Positions 1 through 9,014 of a DNA stretch of 64,000 bases are shown piece after piece. The stretch lies in assembly GCF_008704715.1 (NCBI RefSeq), contig NZ_CP023689.1, positions 3,596,001 through 3,660,000 of the forward strand, given 5' to 3'. The DNA comes from Streptomyces chartreusis (GTDB lineage Bacteria; Actinomycetota; Actinomycetes; Streptomycetales; Streptomycetaceae). The translations under genes were made by a program, and so were the position numbers. The notes beneath the pieces were generated by a model, which was given only the letters and a program-made list of their open reading frames with translations, had not been told where the DNA came from and searched no databases. The number at the start of each line of letters is the position of its first letter. Position 1 is the stretch's first letter.

Positions 1-277
1 CGTAACGGCCCCTGCCGCCGAGGAGACGGAAGTCCTCGACGCCGAGTTCGCGCATCGCCGCGGTGAGCTCGCCGAGGCGGTGTTCGCCCAGCTCGGTACC
101 GGTGAGGTGCCGGAGCTCCGGGGGAATGACCTCGCCGTGCTCACCGAGGGTGCAGGTCACCAGGGTGACCCTGACACCCTCGGCCGCGTACCTGGCCATG
201 GTCGCGCCGTTGTTGATCGACTCGTCGTCCGGGTGCGCGTGCACCAGGAGAAGACGCCGGTCGGGGAGTTCCGTCAT
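1..277 (-). CDS. mshB: N-acetyl-glucosaminyl-inositol deacetylase MshB, N-terminal 92 codons only
   Basis: Zinc-dependent deacetylase of the PIG-L/LmbE family that makes GlcN-Ins in mycothiol biosynthesis, the actinobacterial thiol buffer. The gene runs off the left edge, so only the N-terminus is visible. It shows the family zinc motif HPDDE at residues 15-19, followed by SINNGATMARYAAEG and the LGEHGEVIP stretch typical of MshB rather than of Mca. The ATG at 277 has no Shine-Dalgarno. A TAGGGT hexamer lies 7 nt upstream, so a leaderless transcript is likely. Mca (mycothiol conjugate amidase) is the alternative, but the local gene order also matches the mshB neighbourhood as I remember it in S. 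coelicolor. Confidence 0.9.
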   Translation of the reverse strand, partial: MTELPDRRLLLVHAHPDDESINNGATMARYAAEGVRVTLVTCTLGEHGEVIPPELRHLTGTELGEHRLGELTAAMRELGVEDFRLLGGRGRY

Positions 278-284
278 GGCCCCC

Positions 285-290
285 ACCCTA
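285..290 (-). promoter_or_regulatory. Probable -10 element of leaderless mshB
   Basis: TAGGGT fits the actinobacterial TANNNT -10 and ends 7 nt before the mshB ATG, which places transcription start at the start codon. No -35 box is obvious. Inferred from spacing only. Confidence 0.45.
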
Positions 291-307
291 CGAGGCGGCC
301 GGTTCAC

Positions 308-502
308 TCAGAACTTGATGCTTCCGATCATGCCCGCGATGTTCGTCGTCAGCTCACTGATGGTCGGAGCGACGGTCGAGGACGCCAGGTAGAAGCCCAG
401 CAGCATGCACACCACCGCATGTCCGGCCTTCAGTCCTGATTTCTTGATCAGAAGGAAGACGATGATCGCCAGCAGCACCACCGCCGAAATCGAGAGTGCC
501 AC
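308..502 (-). CDS. Small two-helix membrane protein, 64 aa
   Basis: Unrecognised small membrane protein. Residues about 4-20 form a strongly hydrophobic helix rich in Val, Leu and Ile. A KKSGLKAG turn follows, then a second helix at about 25-45. The tail is short and polar. A GGAGGTGAGC-like sequence precedes the ATG at 502, a good ribosome site. It sits between mshB and the S9 peptidase with its own start signals, and codon bias is consistent with a real gene. Function unknown. It could be a subunit or regulator of a membrane complex, but nothing in the sequence shows which. Confidence 0.7.
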   Translation of the reverse strand: MALSISAVVLLAIIVFLLIKKSGLKAGHAVVCMLLGFYLASSTVAPTISELTTNIAGMIGSIKF

Positions 503-663
503 GGCGGCTCACCTCCAAGAATCCCAAGCGGGGGTCGGACTATGGGGGCAGATAAATCCATCAAGCAGCCAGCAGGTTCATACCCACTATGCGGTTGTGA
601 TCATAACTATCCGTACGTGCGCATCGATCGGCGCACAGCCGCACAAGGGGGCGCACTGGCCAA

Positions 664-669
664 TATGGT
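664..669 (+). promoter_or_regulatory. Probable -10 element of leaderless S9 peptidase gene
   Basis: TATGGT followed by six bases and then the ATG at 676. No Shine-Dalgarno precedes the start, so the mRNA probably begins at the start codon. Inferred from spacing. Confidence 0.5.
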
Positions 670-675
670 CGGGGC

Positions 676-2796
676 ATGACGACCGACCCTGTGTCCTTCC
701 CCCGACGGCACGCCCGCACCCAGAGGTTCACGCTCGGCGCGCCGCGCGCGTTCGCGGTGGCGCCCGACGGTTCCCGTGTCGTGTTCCTGCGCTCCACCTC
801 CGGTACGGACCCGGCGAGTTCGCTGTGGGTGCTCGACACGGCGAGCGGCGAGGAGCGCGTGGCCGCCGACCCGCGCGCCCTGCTGGGCGGGGCCTCGGAG
901 GACCTCTCGCCCGAGGAGCGGGCGCGGCGCGAGCGCAGCCGTGAGGGCGGCGCCGGCATCGTCGGCCACGCCACCGACAACGCCGTCGAGTTGGCGTCTT
1001 TCGCCTTGTCAGGGCGGCTTTTCACGGCCGAGCTGCAAGCCGGGACGGCCCGTGAACTCCCGGTCCCCGGGCCGGTGATCGACCCGCGCCCCTCCCCCGA
1101 CGGACGGCACATCGCGTATGTCGCGCAGGGCGCGCTGCGGGTGGTGGGCGCCGAGGGTGAGGGCGACCGTGCGCTGGCCGAGCCGGAGTCGGACGGGGTC
1201 ACCTACGGGTTGGCCGAGTTCATCGCGGCCGAGGAGATGGCGCGCTACCGGGGCTTTTGGTGGAGCCCCGAGTCGGACCGGCTCCTGGTGGCGCGCGTGG
1301 ACGACACGCCGGTGCACCGGTGGTGGATCTCCGATCCGGCGCGTCCGGAGCGGGAACCGCAGCGGGTGGCGTATCCGGCGGCGGGCACACCGAACGCGGA
1401 GGTCCGGCTGTTCGCGATCGGGCTGGACGGGGCCCGCACGGAGGTCTCCTGGGACCGGGCGCGCTATCCGTATCTGGCGCGAGTGCACTGGTCAGCGGCG
1501 GGGGCGCCGCTGCTGCTCGTACAGGCGCGCGACCAGCTCAGCCAGCTGTTCCTGGCCGTGGACCCGGCGACGGGGGCGACCCGGATGGTGCACGCGGACG
1601 AAGATCCACAATGGCTGGAACTTTTCCCCGGCGTGCCCTGCTGGAGTCCTGCCGGGCATCTTGTGCGGATCGCCGACGAGGGCGGGGCGCGGGTGCTCAC
1701 GGTGGGCGAACGCCCGCTGACGGGACCCCAGTTGCACGTCCGCGCGGTGCTGGACGTCACCTCCGACGACGTACTGATCTCGGCGTCGGCGGGCGAGGCG
1801 GCGGCCGAGCCGGAGATCGGCGAAGTGCATGTGTACCGGGTGAACGAGCTCGGCGTGGAGCGTGTCTCGCAGGAGCCCGGCGTGCACGCGGCGGTGCGCG
1901 CCGGCGGGGTGACGGTCCTGGTGTCCCATACGCCGGACCGGCCCGGGGCCGAGGTACAGGTGCTGCGGGATACAAAGCGGATTGGCTTGGTCCGCTCCTA
2001 TGCCGAAGATCCAGGTCTGTCCCCGCGCATCACCCTCACCACAGGGGGCGCACGCCGCATCCCGTGCGCCGTGCTTATGCCTCGGGACTACGCCGGTGAC
2101 ACCCCACTCCCGGTTTTGCTGGATCCCTACGGGGGACCGCACGGCCAGCGGGTGGTGGCCGCCCACAACCCGCATCTGACCTCGCAGTGGTTCGCCGACC
2201 AGGGCTTCGCGGTGATCGTCGCCGACGGCCGCGGCACGCCGGGACGCTCTCCCGCCTGGGAGAAGGCCGTCAAGGACGACATCGCGGCGATCGTGGTGCA
2301 GGACCAGATCGACGCGTTGCAGGGGCTCGCCGAGCGGTTCCCGCTCGACCTGACCCGGGTGGCGATCCGGGGCTGGTCCTTCGGCGGCTATCTGGCGGGG
2401 CTCGCGGTGCTGCGCCGCCCGGACGTCTTCCACGCGGCCGTGGTCGGCGCCCCGGTCAGCGATCTGCGCCTGTACGACACCCACTACCAGGAGCGCTACG
2501 TCGGGCACCCCGCGGAACAGCCGGAGGTCTACCGGCGCAACTCGCTGATCGACGACACGGGCCTGGTGGAGCCGGCCGAGCCGCACCGCCCGATGATGAT
2601 CGTGCACGGGCTGGCGGACGACAACGTGGTCGTCGCCCACTCCCTGCGGCTGTCCTCGGCCCTGCTGGCCGCCGGCCGCCCGCACGAGGTGCTGCCGCTG
2701 TCCGGGGTGACCCACATGACCCCGCAGGAGGAGGTCGCGGAGAACCTGCTGCTGCTCCAGCTCGACTTCCTGAGGCGGTCGCTCGGCCTCGCGTGA
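676..2796 (+). CDS. S9 family serine peptidase, dipeptidyl peptidase IV-like (706 aa)
   Basis: Prolyl-oligopeptidase-family serine peptidase. The first ~430 residues look like the DPP-IV N-terminal beta-propeller; the C-terminal third is the alpha/beta-hydrolase catalytic domain. The nucleophile elbow GWSFGGY puts the catalytic serine at residue 568. HGLADDNV gives Asp648 and SGVTHMT gives His680, a complete triad. No signal peptide is seen, so it is probably cytoplasmic, trimming short (often proline-containing) peptides. Length matches bacterial DPP-IV-like enzymes. It lies next to three oligopeptide importers, although it faces operon 1 convergently and is not cotranscribed with any of them. 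Acylaminoacyl peptidase is the alternative. Exact specificity cannot be read from sequence. Confidence 0.9.
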   Translation: MTTDPVSFPRRHARTQRFTLGAPRAFAVAPDGSRVVFLRSTSGTDPASSLWVLDTASGEERVAADPRALLGGASEDLSPEERARRERSREGGAGIVGHATDNAVELASFALSGRLFTAELQAGTARELPVPGPVIDPRPSPDGRHIAYVAQGALRVVGAEGEGDRALAEPESDGVTYGLAEFIAAEEMARYRGFWWSPESDRLLVARVDDTPVHRWWISDPARPEREPQRVAYPAAGTPNAEVRLFAIGLDGARTEVSWDRARYPYLARVHWSAAGAPLLLVQARDQLSQLFLAVDPATGATRMVHADEDPQWLELFPGVPCWSPAGHLVRIADEGGARVLTVGERPLTGPQLHVRAVLDVTSDDVLISASAGEAAAEPEIGEVHVYRVNELGVERVSQEPGVHAAVRAGGVTVLVSHTPDRPGAEVQVLRDTKRIGLVRSYAEDPGLSPRITLTTGGARRIPCAVLMPRDYAGDTPLPVLLDPYGGPHGQRVVAAHNPHLTSQWFADQGFAVIVADGRGTPGRSPAWEKAVKDDIAAIVVQDQIDALQGLAERFPLDLTRVAIRGWSFGGYLAGLAVLRRPDVFHAAVVGAPVSDLRLYDTHYQERYVGHPAEQPEVYRRNSLIDDTGLVEPAEPHRPMMIVHGLADDNVVVAHSLRLSSALLAAGRPHEVLPLSGVTHMTPQEEVAENLLLLQLDFLRRSLGLA

Positions 2797-2801
2797 CGGG
2801 C

Positions 2802-2837
2802 AACGGACCGGGGTGACATGGCGCACCCCGGTCCGTT
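2802..2837. terminator. Strong hairpin between convergent genes
   Basis: A perfect 14-bp stem (AACGGACCGGGGTG and its complement) with an 8-nt loop lies between the S9 peptidase stop and the 3' end of operon 1. There is no T-tract, as is common for Streptomyces terminators. It can serve both strands. Confidence 0.75.
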
Positions 2838-2959
2838 CACGGCACCCGCACGGCCGTACGCTGTACAGCCTGACGCGTCCGTATATCGGAATCGGGTCGG
2901 CCAAGTTGCCTGCGTGTTAACGCAGTTGATGCGCTTTTGCACGACTATGACAGCACAGG

Positions 2960-3994
2960 TCACAGCGTCTTCGCCGCGACCACCTGCTTCTCCTCCGCGA
3001 AATGGCACGCCGACTCGTGCCCCGCGGGACCGCCCGGCTCCCGCGGCCGCGCCGGCACCGCGAGCAGCGGCACCTCCTCGGCGCACACGTCCTGCGCCTT
3101 CCAGCAGCGGGTGCGGAACCGGCAGCCGGAGGGCACGTTCGTCGGGGAGGGGACGTCGCCGGTGAGGATGATCCGCTCGCGGCGCTCCCTGGCCTCCGGG
3201 TCGGGCACGGGCACCGCGGAGAGCAGCGCCTGGGTGTAGGGGTGCGTGGGGCGGTCGTAGATCTCGGTGTCCCGGCCGGTCTCCACGATCCGGCCGAGGT
3301 ACATCACCCCGACCCGGTCGGAGATGTGCCGGACGATCGACAGGTCGTGGGCGATGAAGACGTAGGAGAGCTTGAACTCGCTCTGGAGGCGGGCCATCAG
3401 ATTGATGACCTGGGCCTGCACGGAGACGTCCAGCGCGGAGACCGGCTCGTCGGCGACGATGATCTCCGGGCGCAGGGCCAGGCCCCGGGCGATGCCGATG
3501 CGCTGGCGCTGGCCGCCGGAGAACTGGTGCGGATAGCGGTTGATGTACTCGGGGTTGAGGCCGACCACGTCCAGCAGTTCCTGGACCTTGCGGCGCCGGT
3601 CGCCCCTGGGCGCCGCCTCGGGGTGGATCTCGTACGGCTCCCCGATGATGTCGCCCACCGTCATACGGGGGTTGAGGGAGGTGTACGGGTCCTGGAAGAC
3701 CATCTGGATGTTGCGCCGTACGGCCTTCAGGGCGCGGCCGGAGAGCCGGGTGATGTCCTCGCCCTTGTACTTGATGGAGCCGGCGGTCGGGCGTTCCAGG
3801 TTGACCAGCATCCTGGCGACGGTCGACTTGCCGCAGCCGGACTCGCCGACGACGCCGAGGGTCTCGCCGCGGTGCAGGGTGAGGTCGACGCCGTCGACCG
3901 CCTTCACCGAGCCGACCTGTTTCCTGAAGAGCACGCCGCGGGTGAGCGGATAGTGCTTGACGAGCCCGCGGACCTCCAGAATCGCCTCAGCCAT
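2960..3994 (-). CDS. Oligopeptide ABC transporter ATPase, OppF/DppF type (operon 1)
   Basis: One of the two nucleotide-binding subunits that power peptide import, peripheral on the inner face of the membrane. Visible motifs: Walker A GESGCGKS at 50-57, Q-loop QDPYTSLNPR near 101-110, signature SGGQRQ at 159-164, Walker B IIVADE at 178-183, and the D-loop SALDVS. The C-terminus carries the oligopeptide-family extension (PSGCRFRTRCWKAQDVC) with its conserved cysteines. The insertion after strand 2 (PLTRGVLFRKQVGSVKAV) is the OppF/DppF hallmark. The start overlaps the stop of the OppD-like gene by 8 bp, indicating translational coupling. Last gene of the operon. Confidence 0.93.
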   Translation of the reverse strand: MAEAILEVRGLVKHYPLTRGVLFRKQVGSVKAVDGVDLTLHRGETLGVVGESGCGKSTVARMLVNLERPTAGSIKYKGEDITRLSGRALKAVRRNIQMVFQDPYTSLNPRMTVGDIIGEPYEIHPEAAPRGDRRRKVQELLDVVGLNPEYINRYPHQFSGGQRQRIGIARGLALRPEIIVADEPVSALDVSVQAQVINLMARLQSEFKLSYVFIAHDLSIVRHISDRVGVMYLGRIVETGRDTEIYDRPTHPYTQALLSAVPVPDPEARERRERIILTGDVPSPTNVPSGCRFRTRCWKAQDVCAEEVPLLAVPARPREPGGPAGHESACHFAEEKQVVAAKTL

Positions 3995-4961
3995 TCAGGC
4001 ACTCCCTCCACAGGTGGCAGGCGCTGCGCCGGTCCTCGGAGACCTCGTACGGGGCGGGCACGTCGGTGCGGCACACGTCCTGGGCCATCGGGCAGCGGGG
4101 ATGGAAGGCGCAGCCGCGCGGGATGTCCATGAGGTTGGGCGGCAGGCCCTTGATGGCGTAGAGCTCGCGGCCCTTGAGGTCCAGGCGCGGGACGGAGTCC
4201 AGCAGGCCGCGGGTGTACGGGTGGGCGGGCGCCTTGTAGATGTCGTGGACCGGCGCCGACTCCACGATCCGGCCCGCGTACATCACCGCGATCCGGTCGG
4301 CGACGTCCGCGACCACGCCGAGGTCGTGGGTGATGAGGATCAGGGCCATGGCGTACTCGCGCTGCAGCTCCGCCAGCAGATCCATGACCTGGGCCTGGAC
4401 GGTGACGTCGAGGGCGGTCGTCGGCTCGTCGGCGATGATGAGCGCCGGTTCGAGGGCGAGAGCCATCGCGATCATGATGCGCTGGCGCATGCCGCCGGAG
4501 AACTGGTGCGGGTACTGCTTCACGCGCTCCTTGGCGGCCGGGATGCGCACGCGGTCCATCAGCTCGACGGCCCTGGCCCGCGCGTCCTTGCGTGACATGC
4601 CCCGGTGCACGACGAACATCTCGCCGAGCTGCTCCCCCACGGAGAGCACGGGGTTCAGGGAGGACAGCGCGTCCTGGAAGATCATCGCCATCTCGGCGCC
4701 GCGGACCTTGCGCCGCTCCTCCTCCTTCAGCCCCAGCAGGTCCCGCCCCTGGAACACGATCTCGCCGCCGGTGATCCGGCCGGGCGGTGTGTCGAGGATC
4801 CCCATCACGGCCTGCGCGGTCACCGACTTCCCGGATCCGGACTCGCCGAGCACGGCGAGGGTCTCGCCCGCGTCCACGCCGTAGCTGACGCCGTTGACGG
4901 CCTGGGCGACCCCGTCCCTGGTGCGGAACTCCACGTGCAGGTCGCGCACTTCGAGCAGCAT
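3987..4961 (-). CDS. Oligopeptide ABC transporter ATPase, OppD/DppD type (operon 1)
   Basis: The partner nucleotide-binding subunit, 324 aa. Walker A GESGSGKS is at 39-46. The Q-loop is in QDALSSLNPV, the signature is SGGMRQR and Walker B is LIIADE, followed by TTALDVT. The GMRQR version of the signature is typical of OppD/DppD. The C-terminal PRGCAFHPRCPMAQDVC is the oligopeptide-transporter cysteine segment. The start codon lies 7 nt past the stop of the upstream permease, and the 3' end overlaps the OppF-like gene, so both ATPases are made from one mRNA. Substrate is probably di- or oligopeptides, though nickel and other opines use the same family. Confidence 0.93.
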   Translation of the reverse strand: MLLEVRDLHVEFRTRDGVAQAVNGVSYGVDAGETLAVLGESGSGKSVTAQAVMGILDTPPGRITGGEIVFQGRDLLGLKEEERRKVRGAEMAMIFQDALSSLNPVLSVGEQLGEMFVVHRGMSRKDARARAVELMDRVRIPAAKERVKQYPHQFSGGMRQRIMIAMALALEPALIIADEPTTALDVTVQAQVMDLLAELQREYAMALILITHDLGVVADVADRIAVMYAGRIVESAPVHDIYKAPAHPYTRGLLDSVPRLDLKGRELYAIKGLPPNLMDIPRGCAFHPRCPMAQDVCRTDVPAPYEVSEDRRSACHLWRECLNG

Positions 4962-4968
4962 CGGCGGC

Positions 4969-5970
4969 TCACCTCAGCTTCGGGTCGAGGGCGTCGCGCA
5001 CGGCGTCGCCGAGCATGATGAACGCCAGGACGGTGACCGCGAGCGCCCCGGAGGGCCACAGCAGGGCGTGCGGCGCATTGCGGATGTACGGGGACGCCGC
5101 CGAGATGTCGATGCCCCAGGAGACGCTGGGCGGCTTCAGGCCCACGCCCAGGTAGGACAGGGTCGCCTCCAGAGCGATGTACGTGCCGAGCGCGATGGTC
5201 GCGACCACGATCACCGGGGCGACCGCGTTCGGGGCGATGTGGCGCAGCAGGATCCGGGAGTTCGAGGCGCCCAGGGCGCGGGCGGCCTGGACGTAGTCGT
5301 TCTGCTTGGCGGTGATGACCGCGCCGCGGGCGATGCGGGAGAGCTGCGGCCAGCCGAGCAGCACGATGAAGCCGATGACCGGCCAGACGCTGTTGCTGGT
5401 CACGACCGACAGCAGGACCAGGCCGCCGAGGACGACCGGGATGGCGAAGAAGACGTCGGTGATCCGGGACAGGACGGAGTCCCACAGGCCGCCGAAGAAG
5501 CCGGCGAGCGCGCCGAGGACCGAGCCGAGGAGGGCGACCCCGAGCGTGGCGCAGACGCCGACCGAGACGGACGTACGGGCCCCGTAGACCGTGCGCGTGT
5601 AGACGTCGCAGCCCTGCCCGTCGTAGCCGAAGGGATGGCCCGGCCCGGCGCCCTGCTGGGCCCTGGCGAGGTCGCACTTGAGGGGGTTGCCGGAGGCGAT
5701 CAGCGAGGGCCACAGGGAGATGACGACGAGGAAGACGATGATCAGGGCCGAGACCAGGAAGACCGGGTTGCGGCGCAGGTCCCGCCAGGCGTCGGACCAC
5801 AGCGACCGGGGTCTGCCCGCCGCCCCTGGCCCGCCGCCCGCCGGCGCGTCGGCGGTGGGCGGCCGCTGCTCCAGGATCTCCGCCTCGGTCGTGGCGAGGC
5901 CCGCCACCGCGGCCATGGCCGCCCCGGTCCCCGCGGCGGCTCCCTCGGACTCCAGCGGCGGCTCAGGCAT
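4969..5970 (-). CDS. Oligopeptide ABC transporter permease, OppC/DppC type (operon 1)
   Basis: Inner-membrane permease of 333 aa with the MetI-like fold. The first ~65 residues are a Pro/Ala/Gly-rich cytosolic tail. A first helix (FLVSALIIVFLVVISLW) follows, then a periplasmic segment with paired cysteines (CDLA, QGCDVYTR) and five more helices. The coupling loop AARALGASNSRILLRHIAPN is the EAA motif that contacts the ATPases. The C-terminal LGDAVRDALDPKLR is the standard DppC ending. The start overlaps the stop of the OppB-like gene by 8 bp. Its N-terminal tail is longer than usual for the family. Function by family assignment. Confidence 0.93.
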   Translation of the reverse strand: MPEPPLESEGAAAGTGAAMAAVAGLATTEAEILEQRPPTADAPAGGGPGAAGRPRSLWSDAWRDLRRNPVFLVSALIIVFLVVISLWPSLIASGNPLKCDLARAQQGAGPGHPFGYDGQGCDVYTRTVYGARTSVSVGVCATLGVALLGSVLGALAGFFGGLWDSVLSRITDVFFAIPVVLGGLVLLSVVTSNSVWPVIGFIVLLGWPQLSRIARGAVITAKQNDYVQAARALGASNSRILLRHIAPNAVAPVIVVATIALGTYIALEATLSYLGVGLKPPSVSWGIDISAASPYIRNAPHALLWPSGALAVTVLAFIMLGDAVRDALDPKLR

Positions 5971-6886
5971 AGCGGATCCTCGGGTCGAGTACGGCGTACA
6001 GGAGGTCGACGACCAGGTTGCACAGGAGGAAGACGAGGACGAGGACCGTCACGAAGCCGACGACGGTCTGGGTGTTCTGGCGCAGGATGCCCTGGTAGAG
6101 CTGGTAGCCGACGCCGTGGATGTTGAAGATCCGCTCGGTGACGATCGCCCCGCCCATCAGGAAGCCGATGTCGGCGCCGATGAAGGTGACCACGGGGATG
6201 AGCGAGTTGCGCAGCAGGTGCCGGGTGACGACCCGGCGCCGGGGCAGGCCCTTGGCGACCGCGGTACGGACGTAGTCGGAGGTCCGGTTCTCCGCGATGG
6301 AGGTGCGGGTCAGCCGGGTGACGTACGCCAGGGAGACCGACGCGAGGACGAGGCCCGGCACGATCAGCTCGCCGAAGGGGGCGTCCGGGGAGACGGACGG
6401 GCGGATCCAGCCCCACTCCACGCCGAGCAGCAGCTGGAGCAGCAGGCCGGTGACGAAGGTGGGGACGGAGATGACGACGAGGGTGAGCAGGAGGACGCCG
6501 GTGTCGACGGGGCGGCCGCGGCGCAGGCCGGTGACGACGCCCAGGCTGATCCCGATGACCACCTGGAAGACGATCGCCACGACGGTCAGCCGGATGGTGA
6601 CGGGGAAGGCCGTCGACATCAGCTCGGTGACCTCCTGGCCGTTGAAGGCCGTACCGAAGTCGCCCGTGAAGAGGTTCGCCATGTAGGTCAGGTATTGCTG
6701 CCACACGGGCTTGTCGAGGCCGAACTCCTTCCTCAGCTGCGCGGCCGTCGCCGGGTCGCACTGCCGGTCGCCGCACAGGCCCGCGACGGGGTCGCCCATC
6801 ACGTTGACCATGAGGAAGATGAGCAGGGTGGCCCCGATGAACACCGGGACCATCTGCACCAGGCGCCGGACCACGTAGCCGCCCAT
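5963..6886 (-). CDS. Oligopeptide ABC transporter permease, OppB/DppB type (operon 1)
   Basis: Inner-membrane permease of 307 aa that pairs with the OppC-like protein. It begins GGYVVRRLVQMVPVFIGATLLIF, the classic DppB first helix. A periplasmic loop holding CGDRQC follows, then five further helices and the EAA coupling loop AVAKGLPRRRVVTRHLLRNS. It ends VDLLYAVLDPRIRYA as expected. Only 7 nt separate it from the binding-protein stop, and it overlaps the next permease. Unlike operons 2 and 3 there is no hairpin between binding protein and permease here, so expression is probably less skewed. Confidence 0.93.
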   Translation of the reverse strand: MGGYVVRRLVQMVPVFIGATLLIFLMVNVMGDPVAGLCGDRQCDPATAAQLRKEFGLDKPVWQQYLTYMANLFTGDFGTAFNGQEVTELMSTAFPVTIRLTVVAIVFQVVIGISLGVVTGLRRGRPVDTGVLLLTLVVISVPTFVTGLLLQLLLGVEWGWIRPSVSPDAPFGELIVPGLVLASVSLAYVTRLTRTSIAENRTSDYVRTAVAKGLPRRRVVTRHLLRNSLIPVVTFIGADIGFLMGGAIVTERIFNIHGVGYQLYQGILRQNTQTVVGFVTVLVLVFLLCNLVVDLLYAVLDPRIRYA

Positions 6887-6893
6887 GGCGGAC

Positions 6894-8519
6894 TCAGCCG
6901 ACCTTGATCTCGTTGTAGACGGGGACGCTGAACGGGTTGAGGGCCACGTTCGAGAGCCGGTCCGACCAGCCGGCGCTGCCGTTCTGGTACCAGAGCGGGA
7001 TGGACGCCATGTTGTCCCGGACGACCTCCTCGGCCTGCTGGAAGGTCTGGACGGCCTTGGCCACGTCGGTCTCGGCGTTCGCCCGGTCGATGAGCTTGTC
7101 GAACTCCTCGTTGGACCACTTGCCGTCGTTGGAGGAGGCGTTGGTGTAGTAGAGGGGCTGGAGGAAGTTCTGGGGCAGCGGGTAGTCCATCTGCCAGCCC
7201 GCCCGGAAGGGGCCGGAGAGCTTCTGGGTCGTGGACTTGCTGCGGAAGTCGGCGAAGGTGCCGATCGGGTTGCCGACGCAGGCCCGGTCGTTGTCCAGGG
7301 CGTTGTTGATGGAGTTGCAGACGGCGTCCACCCACAGCTTGTGGGAGCCGGTGTCCGCGTTGTACGTGATCTTGACCTGGCCGCCGGGCAGCCCGCCGCC
7401 CTCGGCGATCAGCTTCTTGGCCGCCGCCGCGTCGTACTCGCACCACTGACCGCACAGACCCGCCTTGTAGCCGCCCTCGGCGCCTAGGACGGGTGAGGTC
7501 CAGTCGGTGGCGGGGGTGCGGGTCCCCTGGAAGATCGTCCGGGTGATCTGGTCGCGGTCGATGGCCCGGGAGAGCCCCTGGCGGACCTTGACCGAGCCGG
7601 CCTTGGTCCACTCCTTGTCGTAGTGGGGGAAGGACAGGGTCTGGATGATGCCGGCCGGGGTGTTGAGGTAGCGGTCGCCGAGGTCGCCGCGGACGTTCTT
7701 CAGCTGCTGGGCCGGTACGTCGTCGACGAGGTCGAGGTTGCCGGCCATGAGGTCGGTGTAGGCCGTGTTGTTGTCCGTGTAGACCTTCAGGGTGACGCCG
7801 TCGTTGCGTGCCGCGTCCTCGCCCGGGTAGCCGCCCCACCTCGCCAGCTGCATCTCGGAGCCCTTGGTGTACGACTGAACGGTGTAGGGGCCGTTCCCGA
7901 CGGGCTTGGACAGCCAGGCGGCGTGGTCGTCGAAGAACGCCCGGGGAAGCGGGACGAAGGCGTTGTAGCCGAGGGTGTCGGGGAAGCTGGAGAACTTCTG
8001 GCTGAGCGCGACGGTGAAGGTGCGCTCGTCGACCACCTTCAGCCCGGACATGGTGGCGGCCCGCTGCTCGCCCTGTTCCGGGTGGACCTGGTCGTAGCCC
8101 GCGATGTACCCGAAGAAGTAGGCGTTCTTCTGGTTGTTCTTCAGGCTCGCCCCGTAGTTCCAGGCGTCCACGAAGGACCGGGCGGTGACCTTCTCACCGT
8201 TGCTGAAGGTCCAGCCGTCCTTGACGGTGATCGTGTAGTTCCGTGAGTTGGTGGTCTCGATCCTCTCGGCGAGCACGTCCTCGGCCTCGCCGGTCCGGGG
8301 GTCGTACTGCTTCAGACCCCGGAAGATCATGTTGAGCACCTTGCCGCCCTGCACCTCGTTGGTGTTGGCCGGCTCCAGCGGGTTCTGCGGATCGGTCCAC
8401 GAAGAGCTCAGCACCGCGCCGCCGGCGCCGGTGGTGTCACCCCCGCCCCCGCAGGCAGTCGTCGCGAGCGCAACCGCCATCGCGCATGCGGCCCATCGGG
8501 CGTGCGTCGCTCCACGCAT
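6894..8519 (-). CDS. Oligopeptide-binding lipoprotein, SBP family 5 (operon 1, 541 aa)
   Basis: Extracytoplasmic solute-binding lipoprotein that delivers peptides to operon 1's permeases. The start at 8519 is fixed by GAGGAGG placed 6 nt upstream; an in-frame extension upstream lacks a ribosome site. The signal peptide ends in the lipobox TTAC, followed by GGGGD, giving a lipid-anchored mature protein. The family-5 core is clear: KVLNMIFRGLKQYD, the KDGWTFSNGEKVTARSFVDAWNYG segment, VRQGLSRAIDRDQI, and a C-terminal DNMASIPLWYQN. First gene of an SBP-B-C-D-F operon transcribed away from operon 2. In S. coelicolor I recall the same order at SCO5117-SCO5121. Confidence 0.92.
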   Translation of the reverse strand: MRGATHARWAACAMAVALATTACGGGGDTTGAGGAVLSSSWTDPQNPLEPANTNEVQGGKVLNMIFRGLKQYDPRTGEAEDVLAERIETTNSRNYTITVKDGWTFSNGEKVTARSFVDAWNYGASLKNNQKNAYFFGYIAGYDQVHPEQGEQRAATMSGLKVVDERTFTVALSQKFSSFPDTLGYNAFVPLPRAFFDDHAAWLSKPVGNGPYTVQSYTKGSEMQLARWGGYPGEDAARNDGVTLKVYTDNNTAYTDLMAGNLDLVDDVPAQQLKNVRGDLGDRYLNTPAGIIQTLSFPHYDKEWTKAGSVKVRQGLSRAIDRDQITRTIFQGTRTPATDWTSPVLGAEGGYKAGLCGQWCEYDAAAAKKLIAEGGGLPGGQVKITYNADTGSHKLWVDAVCNSINNALDNDRACVGNPIGTFADFRSKSTTQKLSGPFRAGWQMDYPLPQNFLQPLYYTNASSNDGKWSNEEFDKLIDRANAETDVAKAVQTFQQAEEVVRDNMASIPLWYQNGSAGWSDRLSNVALNPFSVPVYNEIKVG

Positions 8520-9014
8520 GGAGTGCCTCCTCTGGCGCTGATCCGTTACGGGCCAATATCGAGTCAAAAGCCGCATAGCGCACACGGGCTCAAGCCAATG
8601 GAGCGACACACCATCCGGATGCACGCATCGGCGCGTGCGACGAAACGGACTTCTCCCACCCACCCCCTTCACCCGGTCCGCCGATCTTTGGCGGAGCACG
8701 CAATGGATCTTCGCCATCCGATGCCGAACCGTTGGATTACGACCCTTGGATGTACACATTTCGGTACTGGACCGTCCGCATAACGAACTCGTTGCCCGAA
8801 TAGTCCAGTTGGTCCGAGTCAAGGCACGACTCCATCACGTTGCGCTACCCGCGTAGCTACGGAATGGTCAAGGCAGGGTAAAGAACGTAAAGAGACAACC
8901 AAGTCGGCCGAGAATTTATTGACCTTGAATGAATTGCGTTGAAAAAGTCCGGCGTAGCCCGTAGGGGAGCGTGCCCTGCGGAGTCATCAGACCCTCCCTT
9001 GGGCCAGGAGCACC
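8520..9014. promoter_or_regulatory. Divergent intergenic region between peptide-import operons 1 and 2
   Basis: 495 bases without a gene, clearly more AT-rich than the flanks, carrying the promoters of two divergent operons. On the plus side TTGAAA (8939-8944) and TAGGGG (8962-8967) are separated by 17 bp, a reasonable vegetative promoter for operon 2. TTGACC lies at about 8919. On the minus side TTGACT occurs in the leader of operon 1 without a well-spaced -10. No regulator gene or clear operator palindrome was found. A shared regulatory protein binding here is possible but not shown. Confidence 0.5.

Noticed and set aside
8694..8822. Extended N-terminus for the operon 1 binding protein
   Set aside because: The extension lacks a ribosome site, while GAGGAGG stands at the correct distance before ATG 8519, followed by a clean lipoprotein signal.
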